NCBI RefSeq assembly: GCF_004153225.1
Contig: NZ_SEMB01000008.1
Coordinates: 1-64,000, forward strand
Direction of reading: 5' to 3'
Source of the DNA: Sporolactobacillus sp. THM7-7
GTDB taxonomy: Bacteria > Bacillota > Bacilli > Bacillales > Sporolactobacillaceae
DNA: 64,000 nt
Shown here: in pieces, positions 54,949-63,777 of the stretch
How positions within the stretch are numbered: the stretch's first letter is position 1
Layout of the letters: every line of letters starts with the position of its first letter
Notes under the pieces: model-generated
What the model was told of the DNA's origin: nothing
Database searches by the model: none
The model's input: only the letters and a program-made list of their open reading frames with translations
Position numbers and translations under genes: made by a program

Positions 54949-56031
54949 ATGATTATTGATGTTGTTCTTGGCCAGGCGGAAGGGCGAGGCGGATTGGAAA
55001 ATGTTCTCACTCTGGTATCTAATGAGTTACAAAGAAGAGGGCATGAGATTAGAGTTTTTCAAATGGGACAGTCTTCGTATCAAGATTGGGAGGAAACTCT
55101 GCCTGAAGTCTATTATTATGGCCTTGCAGCTCATCAATCCTATCAGGGTGAGCAGGATTTATTTCGATATGCACTCGGTTATCGGGATATGCTTGACATT
55201 TTGGGCTATCCTGATGTTATTTTGGCGACACATACTCCTTTACTATCAGCGCTTTGTCGGTTAGCAGTTTGTCACTTAGGTGGGGAAAAAGAACCTGCTA
55301 TTTTATCTTGGCTGCACGGTCCACCAGATGTATGGAAGGGTGGCCAGTATTTACACTACGCAAAAGACGGTCACTTAGCCATTTCCGAGAGTATCGGAAA
55401 TCAAATCGCAGAATATGTAGATCCGGAGACAGTTCATTATATTGGAAATCCAGTTGATTTTAATCACGTTTCTCAAGTGAAAAGAGCTAAGAACTCCTTG
55501 AAACTCATCTACGTTGGCAGGTTAAATAATATAGAAAAAAGACTGGATGTGCTTTTTAAAGGCTTAAAGAAGTTAAATGGAGATTGGACGCTTAATGTTA
55601 TCGGTGATGGCCCGAACAAAACTTCGTTACAAGACTACGCGAAGAAATTGGATATTGACAATCATATCTTTTGGATGGGTTGGAGTAACAGGCCATGGGA
55701 AGAAATAACCAGTGCATCAGTTCTTGTATTGTCATCCGACTACGAAGGATTTGGATTAGTGGTCGTGGAAGCATTATCAAGAGGATTGCCCGTAATCAGC
55801 ACGGCATGCGGTGGTCCGAATGAAATGATCAAAGACGGACTCAATGGCTGGATCTTCCCATGCGGGGACAGCGAAAAACTGCATCATATCTTACAGGATA
55901 TTCTGGATGGAAAAAAGGTTCTGCCGGACGCTGAAAGCTGCTTGCAATCTGTGGATCAATACCGAGTAGAGCGCGTTGTCGATCGAATGGAATCTGCCAT
56001 TCACCAAGCAATTGAAAATAGAACGATCTAA
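54949..56031 (+). CDS. GT4-family glycosyltransferase
   Basis: A 360-residue GT-B enzyme. The N-terminal GQAEGRGGLENVLTLVSNEL is the glycine-rich acceptor loop. The C-terminal nucleotide-sugar site has LIYVGRLNNIEKRLDVLFKG and the E-x7-E motif region YEGFGLVVVEALSRGLPVIS. It retains the GT4 retaining-transferase layout. It follows the GT2 gene on the same strand after a 192-bp gap with no visible promoter. Its place between hag and flaG suggests flagellin O-glycosylation, but polysaccharide synthesis cannot be excluded. Composition is AT-rich. Confidence 0.88.
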   Translation: MIIDVVLGQAEGRGGLENVLTLVSNELQRRGHEIRVFQMGQSSYQDWEETLPEVYYYGLAAHQSYQGEQDLFRYALGYRDMLDILGYPDVILATHTPLLSALCRLAVCHLGGEKEPAILSWLHGPPDVWKGGQYLHYAKDGHLAISESIGNQIAEYVDPETVHYIGNPVDFNHVSQVKRAKNSLKLIYVGRLNNIEKRLDVLFKGLKKLNGDWTLNVIGDGPNKTSLQDYAKKLDIDNHIFWMGWSNRPWEEITSASVLVLSSDYEGFGLVVVEALSRGLPVISTACGGPNEMIKDGLNGWIFPCGDSEKLHHILQDILDGKKVLPDAESCLQSVDQYRVERVVDRMESAIHQAIENRTI

Positions 56032-56061
56032 TGAATCTTTCCGCTTAAAATTATTTTTTGT

Positions 56062-56088
56062 TAAACTTTTCCTCAACTAAACCGATAA
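56062..56088 (+). promoter_or_regulatory. sigma-D-type promoter of the flaG-fliDST operon
   Basis: TAAA (56062-56065), a 15-bp spacer and ACCGATAA (56081-56088), two changes from the consensus -10. It restarts transcription after the glycosyltransferase genes. Confidence 0.8.
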
Positions 56089-56134
56089 ATCTATTAGATA
56101 ATTCGATGAATTGGTTGTTGGGGAGGGGAGGTCC

Positions 56135-56494
56135 ATGGATGTAAACGCCGGCTTCATTGACGTCAGTTCTTCATCCATGCAGAAGGATCACTCAGTAAAT
56201 CAAGTAACGTATCAATGGATAATCGATAAAAGTCAGTCACCATCTAATGGCGGACAGGTAAACCATTTAAAGAAGAGTCAGGTTGAAAAACTCGTGAAAG
56301 AAGCCAATAAAATCCTGAAGCCTGAAGTGACTGAACTTAAGTATGTTTATTTCGACAAGCTTCAGACATATTATGTTCAGGTTCAGGATGTCAATACGCA
56401 TCGAGTGATTCGTGAGATTCCTCCGAAAAAGTTTATGGAAATGTACGCGGCGATCGCCGAAAAGTTAGGGCTTATTGTAAATGATCACGCATAA
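56135..56494 (+). CDS. flaG: flagellar protein FlaG
   Basis: A 119-residue protein of the FlaG/YvyC family, linked to filament length control. The C-terminal domain is clear: KEANKILKPEVTELKYVYFD, then YYVQVQDVNTHRVIREIPPK and a final helix ending EKLGLIVNDHA. ATG 56135 follows GGGGAGGGGAGG. First gene of the fliD operon. Confidence 0.9.
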   Translation: MDVNAGFIDVSSSSMQKDHSVNQVTYQWIIDKSQSPSNGGQVNHLKKSQVEKLVKEANKILKPEVTELKYVYFDKLQTYYVQVQDVNTHRVIREIPPKKFMEMYAAIAEKLGLIVNDHA

Positions 56495-56512
56495 GCGAGG
56501 AGACTGATTTTT

Positions 56513-58438
56513 ATGGTGGACAGCGTAGGAAGCGCAACTTCAACAAGCTCCAATTATTATTTACTGAATACGGGAAGAAACAGCAGTCTGCAGGTGTCTG
56601 GGCTCGCGAGCGGGATTGATGTCGATAGTATCGTCAACAAGCTAATGCAGGCAGAGTCCGTCCCGCTCGATCGGATGAACCAGCAGCTTCAGCTCCTGGA
56701 ATGGAAGCGCGATGATTATCGCAGTATGAACGATTTACTCGGAAAGCTGCAATCGGTGATGAGTACGATGGCTCTGCAGTCGAGCTATGCAAAGACAGCG
56801 GCGATCAGCGATCCGACGAAGGTATCGGTCACGGCAGGAACTGGTGCGGGTAATGCGACCTTCACACTGACCAATGCAACACTCGCGACAGCGGCGACCA
56901 ACGCCACCCAGTTTTCAGATGGTTCAACTTCCATAGTAAAAACCGGAAGCAGTTTTGATTCCAGTAAACCTTTGATTGAACAGGCGGGTAACTTGGCAAA
57001 CTCTGTTAATTGGAAAAGTAATACGATCTCTGATACGACACCCGAATCGATCACGGTTTCTGCGGATGGGTTTGAGTTCCAGCTGGCGAATGGGGCAGTT
57101 GACTCTGCTGCTGCAAATCAAGTTACTGTTACGGATGCAAGTAATACCACAACTACATACAACATTGTGTATAGTCAGAGCGATTTGTATAATGCCAGTC
57201 CTGATACGCCAACCGTTTATATAGATCCAACGACGGGACATATGACATTTAATCAGCAAATAAACAAAGGATCAACCATTTCGGCCAGCTATACGTATAA
57301 AACGGTGAACCTCAATCTTGAAACCTTTGACAGTAATGGAAATAAGATTGATAAGAGCTTGTCATTAAATGGGAGTTTGTCTCTTGATAGCATGCTGCAA
57401 AAACTTAATGCCTCCGGTGCCGGAGTCAATGCATTTTATGATTCAGCTTCTCAGCGGGTGTCGATATCAACGACTCAAACGGGACATGTGAACCCTGATT
57501 CCAATGGCAAAGAGATGATTTTTAATTATAATAATGATGCCTATGATTTGTTTCGCACACTTGGACTAAGTCCTTCGAATGAACAGGGCGGAACGGATGC
57601 TGCATTCACACTTAACGGCATGGAGACAACACGGCATTCCAATACATTTACAGTGAACAATACAACGTTTACTCTGAACGAAGCCATACCCTCAACTCAG
57701 ATTGTAACGGTTGGTATCAGTACGGATACGGACAGTGTTTTGAAACAAATTACAGATTTTGTGGATCAATACAATGAGGCGATCCAGAAGATTAACGATA
57801 TGATCAATACACCGCCGAATCGGGATTATCCCCCCTTAACGGCGGCACAGAAAGCGCAAATGAAAGATTCGGATATTACGAACTGGAATGAAATAGCGAG
57901 AAAGGGGACGCTTTATGGCGATAATATTTTAAGAGGCGCGCTGAGCCAGATGCGCCAGGATCTGTACAGTCCGGTGAGCGGTTTGTCCGGGCTGCCGGGC
58001 AATATGGGCAGCTCGTATAATCAGCTGGCACAAATCGGGATTACGACAAGCAGGGATTATTTGGAACACGGGAAGCTGGTTATTGATGAGAATAAACTGA
58101 GGGAAGCGATCTCCGCCGATCCCGCGGGCGTCATGCAATTATTTACGAACGGGAACTCGAATAGCACCGACTCCGCTTCTATGGGGATTGCCAAGCGCCT
58201 GTACAATACGTTGACGGATACGATGTCAAGGGTCAAGGAACAGGCTGGTAATCCGACAATGGTCAATAATCAGTTTAATATCGGTCGGAGTATCGATGAT
58301 ATGAACGATGAAATCGCCTCTTTTCAGGATCATCTGAAAGTGATTCAGACCCGATACTACAGGCAGTTTTCGGCGATGGAATCAGCCATTGAGCAGGCGA
58401 ATTCCCAAGCCCTGTACTTGCAAAATATGTTAAGCTGA
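56513..58438 (+). CDS. fliD: flagellar filament cap protein FliD
   Basis: A 641-residue hook-associated protein 2 that caps the filament and guides flagellin folding. The N-terminal LQVSGLASGIDVDSIVNKLM and the following LDRMNQQLQLLEWKRDDYR are family hallmarks. The C-terminal FQDHLKVIQTRYYRQFSAME with the SQALYLQNML end forms D0. It is longer than the B. subtilis protein (about 498 residues), with extra Ser/Thr-rich central domain sequence exposed at the tip. ATG 56513 follows GAGGAGA. Confidence 0.95.
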   Translation: MVDSVGSATSTSSNYYLLNTGRNSSLQVSGLASGIDVDSIVNKLMQAESVPLDRMNQQLQLLEWKRDDYRSMNDLLGKLQSVMSTMALQSSYAKTAAISDPTKVSVTAGTGAGNATFTLTNATLATAATNATQFSDGSTSIVKTGSSFDSSKPLIEQAGNLANSVNWKSNTISDTTPESITVSADGFEFQLANGAVDSAAANQVTVTDASNTTTTYNIVYSQSDLYNASPDTPTVYIDPTTGHMTFNQQINKGSTISASYTYKTVNLNLETFDSNGNKIDKSLSLNGSLSLDSMLQKLNASGAGVNAFYDSASQRVSISTTQTGHVNPDSNGKEMIFNYNNDAYDLFRTLGLSPSNEQGGTDAAFTLNGMETTRHSNTFTVNNTTFTLNEAIPSTQIVTVGISTDTDSVLKQITDFVDQYNEAIQKINDMINTPPNRDYPPLTAAQKAQMKDSDITNWNEIARKGTLYGDNILRGALSQMRQDLYSPVSGLSGLPGNMGSSYNQLAQIGITTSRDYLEHGKLVIDENKLREAISADPAGVMQLFTNGNSNSTDSASMGIAKRLYNTLTDTMSRVKEQAGNPTMVNNQFNIGRSIDDMNDEIASFQDHLKVIQTRYYRQFSAMESAIEQANSQALYLQNMLS

Positions 58439-58467
58439 AAGTTATTTTGGATTCGGGAGGAAGCACG

Positions 58468-58863
58468 ATGCCAAATCACGCATATCAGGTTTATCGGCAC
58501 AGTTCGGTCATGACGGCGACCCCCGGTGAACTGACGCTCATGCTGTATGACGGATGTATCAAATTTATTCGCCGGGGGCGTGAAGCGATAGAAAGAAAAG
58601 ATTATGAACAAAAAAATATATTTCTGCAAAAAGCTCAGGCTATTATCAATGAATTGATGGTGACCCTCAATTTGGAGCAGCCGGTGTCGGAAAGTATGAT
58701 GCGAATGTACGATTATATGCATCGCCGGCTTGTCGAGGCCAATGTCAAGAACGATCCGAAGATTCTGGATGAGGTCGAGGGACTGGTGGCCGATTTTCGC
58801 GATACGTGGAAGCGGGTCATCGAGATCACAAAGAAAAATCAGCCGAAAAGGGATCGTGTGTAA
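58468..58863 (+). CDS. fliS: flagellar export chaperone FliS
   Basis: A 131-residue four-helix protein that binds flagellin before export and, in Bacillus, enhances FliW-flagellin interaction. It carries HAYQVYRHSSVMTATPGELT, LMLYDGCIKFIRRG and the YMHRRLVEANVKNDPKILDE helix. ATG 58468 follows GGGAGG; the frame from 58447 is an extension. Confidence 0.94.
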   Translation: MPNHAYQVYRHSSVMTATPGELTLMLYDGCIKFIRRGREAIERKDYEQKNIFLQKAQAIINELMVTLNLEQPVSESMMRMYDYMHRRLVEANVKNDPKILDEVEGLVADFRDTWKRVIEITKKNQPKRDRV

Positions 58864-58864
58864 C

Positions 58865-59209
58865 ATGACGCTTCAGAAAATCTATGATCAGACGGTGGCG
58901 CTTGAGCGTCTGATTGATCAGTATGACCGTGAAAAGCGGGATGGCTGGATCGGGAAGCTTCAGGAATTGCTGGATGCGCGCGGGCGGCTGGTCGAACAGC
59001 TTTCCGGACCGCGCAGTAATAAAGAGCGGGCGGTTGTGGAAAAAATTGTGGCGGTGAATCAAAAGATTGGCGAGGGACTTCAGTCCATCAAGATGGATAT
59101 TTTGAAAGACATGCATCAGTTCAGGATGCGCAAGCATACGGTCAGCCGATACCGAAACCCGTACACCGGCCCGACAAAGGATGGTATGTTTCTGGATAAG
59201 AGGGAATAA
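58865..59209 (+). CDS. fliT: flagellar protein FliT
   Basis: A 114-residue helical protein in the fliT position. A coiled-coil core (LERLIDQYDREKRDGWIGKL and ERAVVEKIVAVNQKIGEGLQ) is followed by a basic tail. FliT proteins chaperone FliD. Start ATG is one base after the fliS stop with a weak ribosome site, implying coupled translation. Sequence is poorly conserved, so position is part of the evidence. Confidence 0.8.
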   Translation: MTLQKIYDQTVALERLIDQYDREKRDGWIGKLQELLDARGRLVEQLSGPRSNKERAVVEKIVAVNQKIGEGLQSIKMDILKDMHQFRMRKHTVSRYRNPYTGPTKDGMFLDKRE

Positions 59210-59285
59210 GCTCAACTTTTTTCGGGGATTTTCGCTGTCTTTACAAAATATCACCATAAATGGCCCAATATAATTTTTAAAAAAC

Positions 59286-59318
59286 AAACCCATCCACTGT
59301 ATCGGGATGGGTTTAATT
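59286..59318. terminator. terminator between fliT and a small minus-strand gene
   Basis: AAACCCATCC (59286-59295) pairs with GGATGGGTTT (59305-59314) around a 9-nt loop. It lies between convergent genes. Confidence 0.85.
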
Positions 59319-59330
59319 GATATTTATTGT

Positions 59331-59468
59331 TCAGTCGGCAGCCACGGCGTCCTGGTCGCGGTCTTCATTCAGGCTTGCGAGGAATTTCAGGTAGCTGTAT
59401 GTGGATTCTTTTTCGTCTTCGTTGAGCTGATCGAACAATTCGACGATGTCTTCTTTTTTGACGGACAT
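59331..59468 (-). CDS. 45-residue acidic helical protein
   Basis: A very small protein reading MSVKKEDIVELFDQLNEDEK, then ESTYSYLKFLASLNEDRDQD and a short acidic tail. Two predicted helices; the LFDQLNEDEKESTYSYLKFL pattern resembles small DUF2281-like or antitoxin-like helical proteins in Firmicutes, but no function is assigned. ATG 59468 follows AAAGGAG at good spacing. Its promoter matches the sigma-A consensus perfectly (59622-59650), so it should be strongly expressed or tightly repressed. The longer frame from 59543 lacks a site. Confidence 0.75.
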   Translation of the reverse strand: MSVKKEDIVELFDQLNEDEKESTYSYLKFLASLNEDRDQDAVAAD

Positions 59469-59621
59469 AAAATGAGCTCCTTTTTTAGTTGTTGTCACAG
59501 TCTGATCGGCAACATTGAGAATTAAATCACAAGGCTGGCGCAACAGAGAATCAACCTTTCGTCTACGTCTAACCCAAGTTTCTATTCGTTGGTTCTTTTG
59601 TTTATCATCGATTGCGTGTTT

Positions 59622-59650
59622 ATTATATGGAGAATTGGTTAACGTGTCAA
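59622..59650 (-). promoter_or_regulatory. perfect-consensus sigma-A promoter of the small acidic protein
   Basis: On the minus strand TTGACA (plus 59645-59650), a 17-bp spacer and TATAAT (plus 59622-59627). GTTGACACGTTAAC around the -35 is an imperfect palindrome that could be an operator. The transcript would have a leader of about 145 nt. Confidence 0.85.
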
Positions 59651-59858
59651 CGATAGACAGCGCTTACATAAGACATTGCTCCATTGCATTTTTTGCATAG
59701 AATCAGTGCTTTTTTTGCATGATCGATATCGTGAAGAAAAGTTGAAAATTGTATGTCAGAATAGTGAAAATGTAAACGATTAAAATATTGTTTTAGAGGT
59801 TTAAGAAGGATTGGGACAGGGAATAGCGAAATATATATAAGTGAAGGGAGGCTTTCTT

Positions 59859-60425
59859 ATGAATGTAAACATTCGGGGCGAAAATATTGAGATGACGCCA
59901 TCTTTACAAAGCTATGCGGAGAAAAAGATTGGTAAACTGGAAAAATATTTTAACTCGCCGATAGCGGCAGATGCACGAGTGAATATGCGCGTTCATAACA
60001 GGGATCAGGTGATTGAAGTCACCATTCCGTTGCAAGGGCTTCTCTTAAGGGCGGAAGTGGGCCAGGACGATATGTATGCGGCGATCGATTTGGTCGTCTC
60101 CAAGCTGGAGCGGCAGATAAAGAAATACAAAACGAGAATTTACCGTAAGAGTCGCCAGGACAGCCGTCAGGCGCACGAATCGTCCAGCGGTTCAATCGCC
60201 GCTTTAACCCAAACGAGAGAAACGAAAACTTCGGAAAGAGAAGATTCGTTTAAGGTGGTCAGAAACAAAAGGTTCGTGCTGAAACCGATGACCGTCGAGG
60301 AGGCGATTCTTCAGATGAATATGCTGGGACATACGTTCTTCGTCTTTAATAACGCCAATAACGGCGAGACGAGTGTGGTATATCAGCGCAAAGACGGCCG
60401 TTATGGGCTGATTGAGCAGGAATAA
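59859..60425 (+). CDS. hpf: long-form ribosome hibernation promoting factor
   Basis: A 188-residue HPF of the long type. The N-terminal S30AE domain (about 1-100: MNVNIRGENIEMTPSLQSYA, YAAIDLVVSKLERQIKKYKT) sits in the decoding site. A linker follows, then the C-terminal dimerisation domain (about 128-185: VVRNKRFVLKPMTVEEAILQ, NMLGHTFFVFNN) that joins two ribosomes into 100S particles. ATG 59859 follows GAAGGGAGG. A cre-like TGTAAACGATTAAA lies about 90 bp upstream (near 59771), hinting at carbon control. Position between fliT and secA is as in B. subtilis. Confidence 0.95.
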   Translation: MNVNIRGENIEMTPSLQSYAEKKIGKLEKYFNSPIAADARVNMRVHNRDQVIEVTIPLQGLLLRAEVGQDDMYAAIDLVVSKLERQIKKYKTRIYRKSRQDSRQAHESSSGSIAALTQTRETKTSEREDSFKVVRNKRFVLKPMTVEEAILQMNMLGHTFFVFNNANNGETSVVYQRKDGRYGLIEQE

Positions 60426-60488
60426 TGCAGCAGAGATTCAGCCGCGGCCGACGACGGAGGAACGATTAGACAACATCATCCGAATTCA

Positions 60489-60520
60489 GGGAGATTCGGC
60501 TCATCCGGAATCTCCCTTTT
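60489..60520 (+). terminator. hpf terminator
   Basis: GGGAGATTC (60489-60497) pairs with GAATCTCCC (60508-60516), followed by TTTT. Confidence 0.85.
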
Positions 60521-60762
60521 CAAAGTTTATGGATCGAGACTTCCCGGGGCGAATCCAGAATGCCGATTGAAGAAGCTTAACGTACATATGAACGGAATGG
60601 ATACATACTTCAGCATTACTTTATTTCTGTCCAATTAGGCTTGATTTGAGATAAACGATCGGTTTTTTATAACGTCAAGAAAGCATTATGAAGAATTTTA
60701 AGTGCAGGAAATCGAAAGATCCGTTGGCATCAACACATTGGCTTCTTTACGTTTTTTCTTTA

Positions 60763-60777
60763 TCGTAATGATTACGA
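60763..60777. promoter_or_regulatory. Zur-box-like palindrome
   Basis: TCGTAATGATTACGA is a perfect 15-bp palindrome about a central G and equals the B. subtilis Zur core TCGTAATNATTACGA. The 3' flank continues TTT as in natural Zur boxes. Confidence 0.75.
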
Positions 60778-60778
60778 T

Positions 60779-60808
60779 TTGGATTCGAGCCGGTTTTTGG
60801 CGTATAAT
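60779..60808 (+). promoter_or_regulatory. promoter next to the Zur box
   Basis: TTGGAT (60779-60784), an 18-bp spacer and TATAAT (60803-60808). The Zur-like palindrome ends 1 bp before the -35, so a bound repressor would block polymerase. The first substantial downstream plus-strand gene is secA, 400 bp away. Confidence 0.65.
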
Positions 60809-61042
60809 AACAGTGTTTGGCATCTGAACAGTTAATGATATTCTTATTTGGCCCGTAAATACGGCTTTTCCGACGAATACATGTTTTAAAGCGGGGTGTC
60901 CGTTAATTTTTAAGGCAGTAAAAAGCATACGGTAAGCCGGAGCTTTTTCAACGGTTCCGCTTTCGTTCTTCGGTATGGAGAATGGCAGGATCGGGTTACA
61001 GACTGATTAGAGGACTAGCTCAAGCTGAAACCAGCGAAATTA

Positions 61043-61071
61043 TTGTCACGGTGTATGAATATTGATAAAAT
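61043..61071 (+). promoter_or_regulatory. sigma-A promoter of secA
   Basis: TTGTCA (61043-61048), a 17-bp spacer and TAAAAT (61066-61071), about 140 bp before the secA start. Confidence 0.7.
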
Positions 61072-61210
61072 GATAGTTATATGGAGACCGTGAGTCGGAA
61101 TTGAATTGGGAATCGGTGCTCGTCCGCAATGCGGAGAGCAAGAAACGGTGATAAAATCAGGCGCCGGATGAGGCGCTGTTTCGAATGCCGAAAACGAGGT
61201 GTATACAAGC

Positions 61211-63727
61211 ATGCTGGGAATGCTCAAAAAAGTATTAGGTGATACAAGTCTTCGCAAGTACGGCAAGATCGAGAAGCTGGCCCGAGTTATTGATGGGATG
61301 GCCGATGAGATGAAGGCGCTGAGCGATGATGAGCTGCAGGCAAAGACACCTGAGTTCAAGGAACGGCTGGCCAATGGCGAAACGCTTAACGATATTCTGC
61401 CGGAAGCTTATGCAGTCGTTCGCGAGGCGTCCGACCGTATACTTGGGCTCAGGCCGTTCTTCGTTCAGCTGATTGGCGCCATCGCCCTCCATCAGGGCAA
61501 TATCGCTGAGATGAAGACCGGTGAAGGGAAGACGCTCGTGGCGACGATGCCGCTGTATCTGAATGCGCTGGAAGGAAAGGGCGTCCATCTTGTGACGGTT
61601 AACGATTACCTGGCTTCGCGCGATGCCGAGCAGCTTGGGCTTCTGTATAATTTTCTCGGCCTGTCTGTCGGTCTGAATACGGCGGGGCTGTCGCAGCAGG
61701 AAAAGAAAGAGGCCTACGCAGCGGATATTACTTACGGAACGAATAATGAGTTCGGTTTCGACTATCTGCGGGACAATATGGTGCTTTACAAAGAAGAAAT
61801 GGTGCAACGTCCGCTGAATTTCGCGATCGTCGATGAGGTGGACTCCATCCTGATCGACGAGGCGCGGACACCGCTCATTATTTCGGGGAATGCGGAAAAA
61901 TCGACGGATTTGTATGTCCGGGCGAATCAGTTCGCCAGACTGCTGACCGAGAAACAGGATTATACGGTCGATTTGAAAACGAAATCGGTTCAGCTGACAG
62001 AAGAAGGAATGACGAAAGCCGAAAACTTTTTCCATATCAAAAATTTGTATGATTACACCAATGTACGTACCAACCATCATGTCAGTCTGGCTCTAAAGGC
62101 CCACGCCATTATGCACCGCGACACGGATTATGTGGTTCAGGACGGGCAAATTATCATCGTTGACCCGTTTACCGGCCGTCTCATGCAGGGCCGCCGTTAC
62201 AGCGACGGGCTCCATCAGGCGATTGAGGCGAAGGAAGGGCTCCAGATTCAGAGCGAAAGCAAAACGTTGGCGACGATCACGCTGCAAAACTATTTCCGGA
62301 TGTACGGCAAGCTGGCTGGGATGACCGGTACGGCAAAGACTGAAGAAGAGGAATTTCAAAGCATCTACAACATGGACGTCATCGTGGTACCGACCAACAA
62401 ACCGGTGATTCGCGAAGATAAGCCGGATCTGATTTATAAATCGAAAAAAGGGAAGTTTAAGGCGGCCGTGGAAGAAATCGCCACTTTGTATCACCGGGGT
62501 CAACCGGTGCTCGTCGGTACGGTGGCCGTGGAAACATCGGAACTGATTTCGAAAATGCTGAAAAGACGCGGGATTCCCCATAACGTCCTGAATGCGAAAA
62601 ACCATGCGCGTGAAGCGGAGATCATCGAAAACGCCGGACAAGTCGGCTCGGTGACGATCGCCACCAACATGGCCGGCCGCGGGACGGACATCAAACTGGG
62701 CGAAGGTGTGAAGGAACTCGGTGGTTTGTTTATTCTTGGCACGGAGCGTCATGAGTCGCGGCGTATCGACAACCAGCTGCGTGGACGTTCCGGGCGCCAG
62801 GGCGATCCGGGGGTGTCGCGTTTTTACCTGTCTCTGGAAGACGACTTGATGAAGCGCTTCGGTTCGGATCGGATGAAAGGCATGATGGAGAAGCTCGGCA
62901 TGGATGACGACCAGCCGATCGAGAGCCGGATGGTCAGCCGGTCTGTTGAATCGGCACAGAAGCGGGTGGAAGGCAATAACTTCGATGCCCGCAAGCAGCT
63001 GCTCAAGTTCGATGACGTCATGCGCCAGCAGCGGGAAATCATTTACAAACAGCGCATGGAAGTCATGGAGTCCAAGGACATTCGGCCGGATATCGAACAT
63101 ATGATAAAATCGGTCATTGAAAATCAGGTTAAGGCGCATACGCCGGAGAACGAAGTGCCGGAGGATTGGGATCTTAAGTCGATTGTTGATTATTTAAATG
63201 CAAAACTGTTTGAAGAAGGGTATCTCTCGGTTAAGGATCTGAACGGTAAAGACCCGGAAGAGATGACGGATGACCTGTATGAAAAGGCGATCGCCCGTTA
63301 TGATGAAAAAGAGGAACGCTTCACTCCGGAGCGGATGCGTGAATTCGAACGCGTGATTATGCTCCGGACGGTCGATACAAAGTGGATGGACCATATTGAC
63401 GCGATGGAACAGTTGCGCGAAGGGATTCATCTGCGCGCTTACGGACAGGTCGACCCATACCGGGCCTATCAGGTTGAAGGATTCAAAATGTTCGAAGACA
63501 TGGTTGCCGGTATTGAGGAAGAAGTGGTCACCATTCTGATGAAAGCGGAGATTCAGGAAGAGCCCGTTCAACGGGAGCGGGTAGCCCAGGGACTTCGTGT
63601 GATCTCCGGCGGCAAGGACGGAGAACAGAAGAAAAGGACGCCGTTCAGACGGAAAGTGCACGTCGGACGGAATGATCCGTGTCCATGCGGCAGCGGAAAG
63701 AAATATAAGAATTGTCACGGTAAGTAA
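61211..63727 (+). CDS. secA: preprotein translocase ATPase SecA
   Basis: An 838-residue motor that drives proteins through SecYEG. NBD1 has [10 protein letters not shown] (Walker A) and the DEAD-type [15 protein letters not shown]. The cross-linking domain follows, NBD2 has [13 protein letters not shown] and the [11 protein letters not shown] arginine finger, and the C-terminal zinc-binding linker ends [21 protein letters not shown] 61211 is chosen because GAGGTG lies 9 nt upstream and [11 protein letters not shown] matches SecA N-termini; the frame from 61199 adds four residues. Full-length and intact. Confidence 0.97.
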   Translation: MLGMLKKVLGDTSLRKYGKIEKLARVIDGMADEMKALSDDELQAKTPEFKERLANGETLNDILPEAYAVVREASDRILGLRPFFVQLIGAIALHQGNIAEMKTGEGKTLVATMPLYLNALEGKGVHLVTVNDYLASRDAEQLGLLYNFLGLSVGLNTAGLSQQEKKEAYAADITYGTNNEFGFDYLRDNMVLYKEEMVQRPLNFAIVDEVDSILIDEARTPLIISGNAEKSTDLYVRANQFARLLTEKQDYTVDLKTKSVQLTEEGMTKAENFFHIKNLYDYTNVRTNHHVSLALKAHAIMHRDTDYVVQDGQIIIVDPFTGRLMQGRRYSDGLHQAIEAKEGLQIQSESKTLATITLQNYFRMYGKLAGMTGTAKTEEEEFQSIYNMDVIVVPTNKPVIREDKPDLIYKSKKGKFKAAVEEIATLYHRGQPVLVGTVAVETSELISKMLKRRGIPHNVLNAKNHAREAEIIENAGQVGSVTIATNMAGRGTDIKLGEGVKELGGLFILGTERHESRRIDNQLRGRSGRQGDPGVSRFYLSLEDDLMKRFGSDRMKGMMEKLGMDDDQPIESRMVSRSVESAQKRVEGNNFDARKQLLKFDDVMRQQREIIYKQRMEVMESKDIRPDIEHMIKSVIENQVKAHTPENEVPEDWDLKSIVDYLNAKLFEEGYLSVKDLNGKDPEEMTDDLYEKAIARYDEKEERFTPERMREFERVIMLRTVDTKWMDHIDAMEQLREGIHLRAYGQVDPYRAYQVEGFKMFEDMVAGIEEEVVTILMKAEIQEEPVQRERVAQGLRVISGGKDGEQKKRTPFRRKVHVGRNDPCPCGSGKKYKNCHGK

Positions 63728-63777
63728 TCGACAGGTTACCATGGCAATAAAGAAAAATGAGAGAGAGTAGGATGAAA

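Larger units (their letters stand above)
60521..61210. other. long hpf-secA intergenic region
   Basis: 690 bp without a supported gene. It holds a Zur-box-like palindrome with an adjacent promoter (60763-60808) and the secA promoter (61043-61071). Minus-strand frames at 60698-60928 and 61015-61374 have no ribosome site and no similarity. No ribosomal-protein paralogue (L31, L33 or S14 type) or other typical Zur target was found next to the box. Confidence 0.5.

Noticed and set aside
60698-60928. 76-codon minus-strand frame across the Zur-like box
   Set aside because: The palindrome lies inside it, there is no ribosome site, and it does not resemble L31, L33, S14 or other zinc-responsive proteins.
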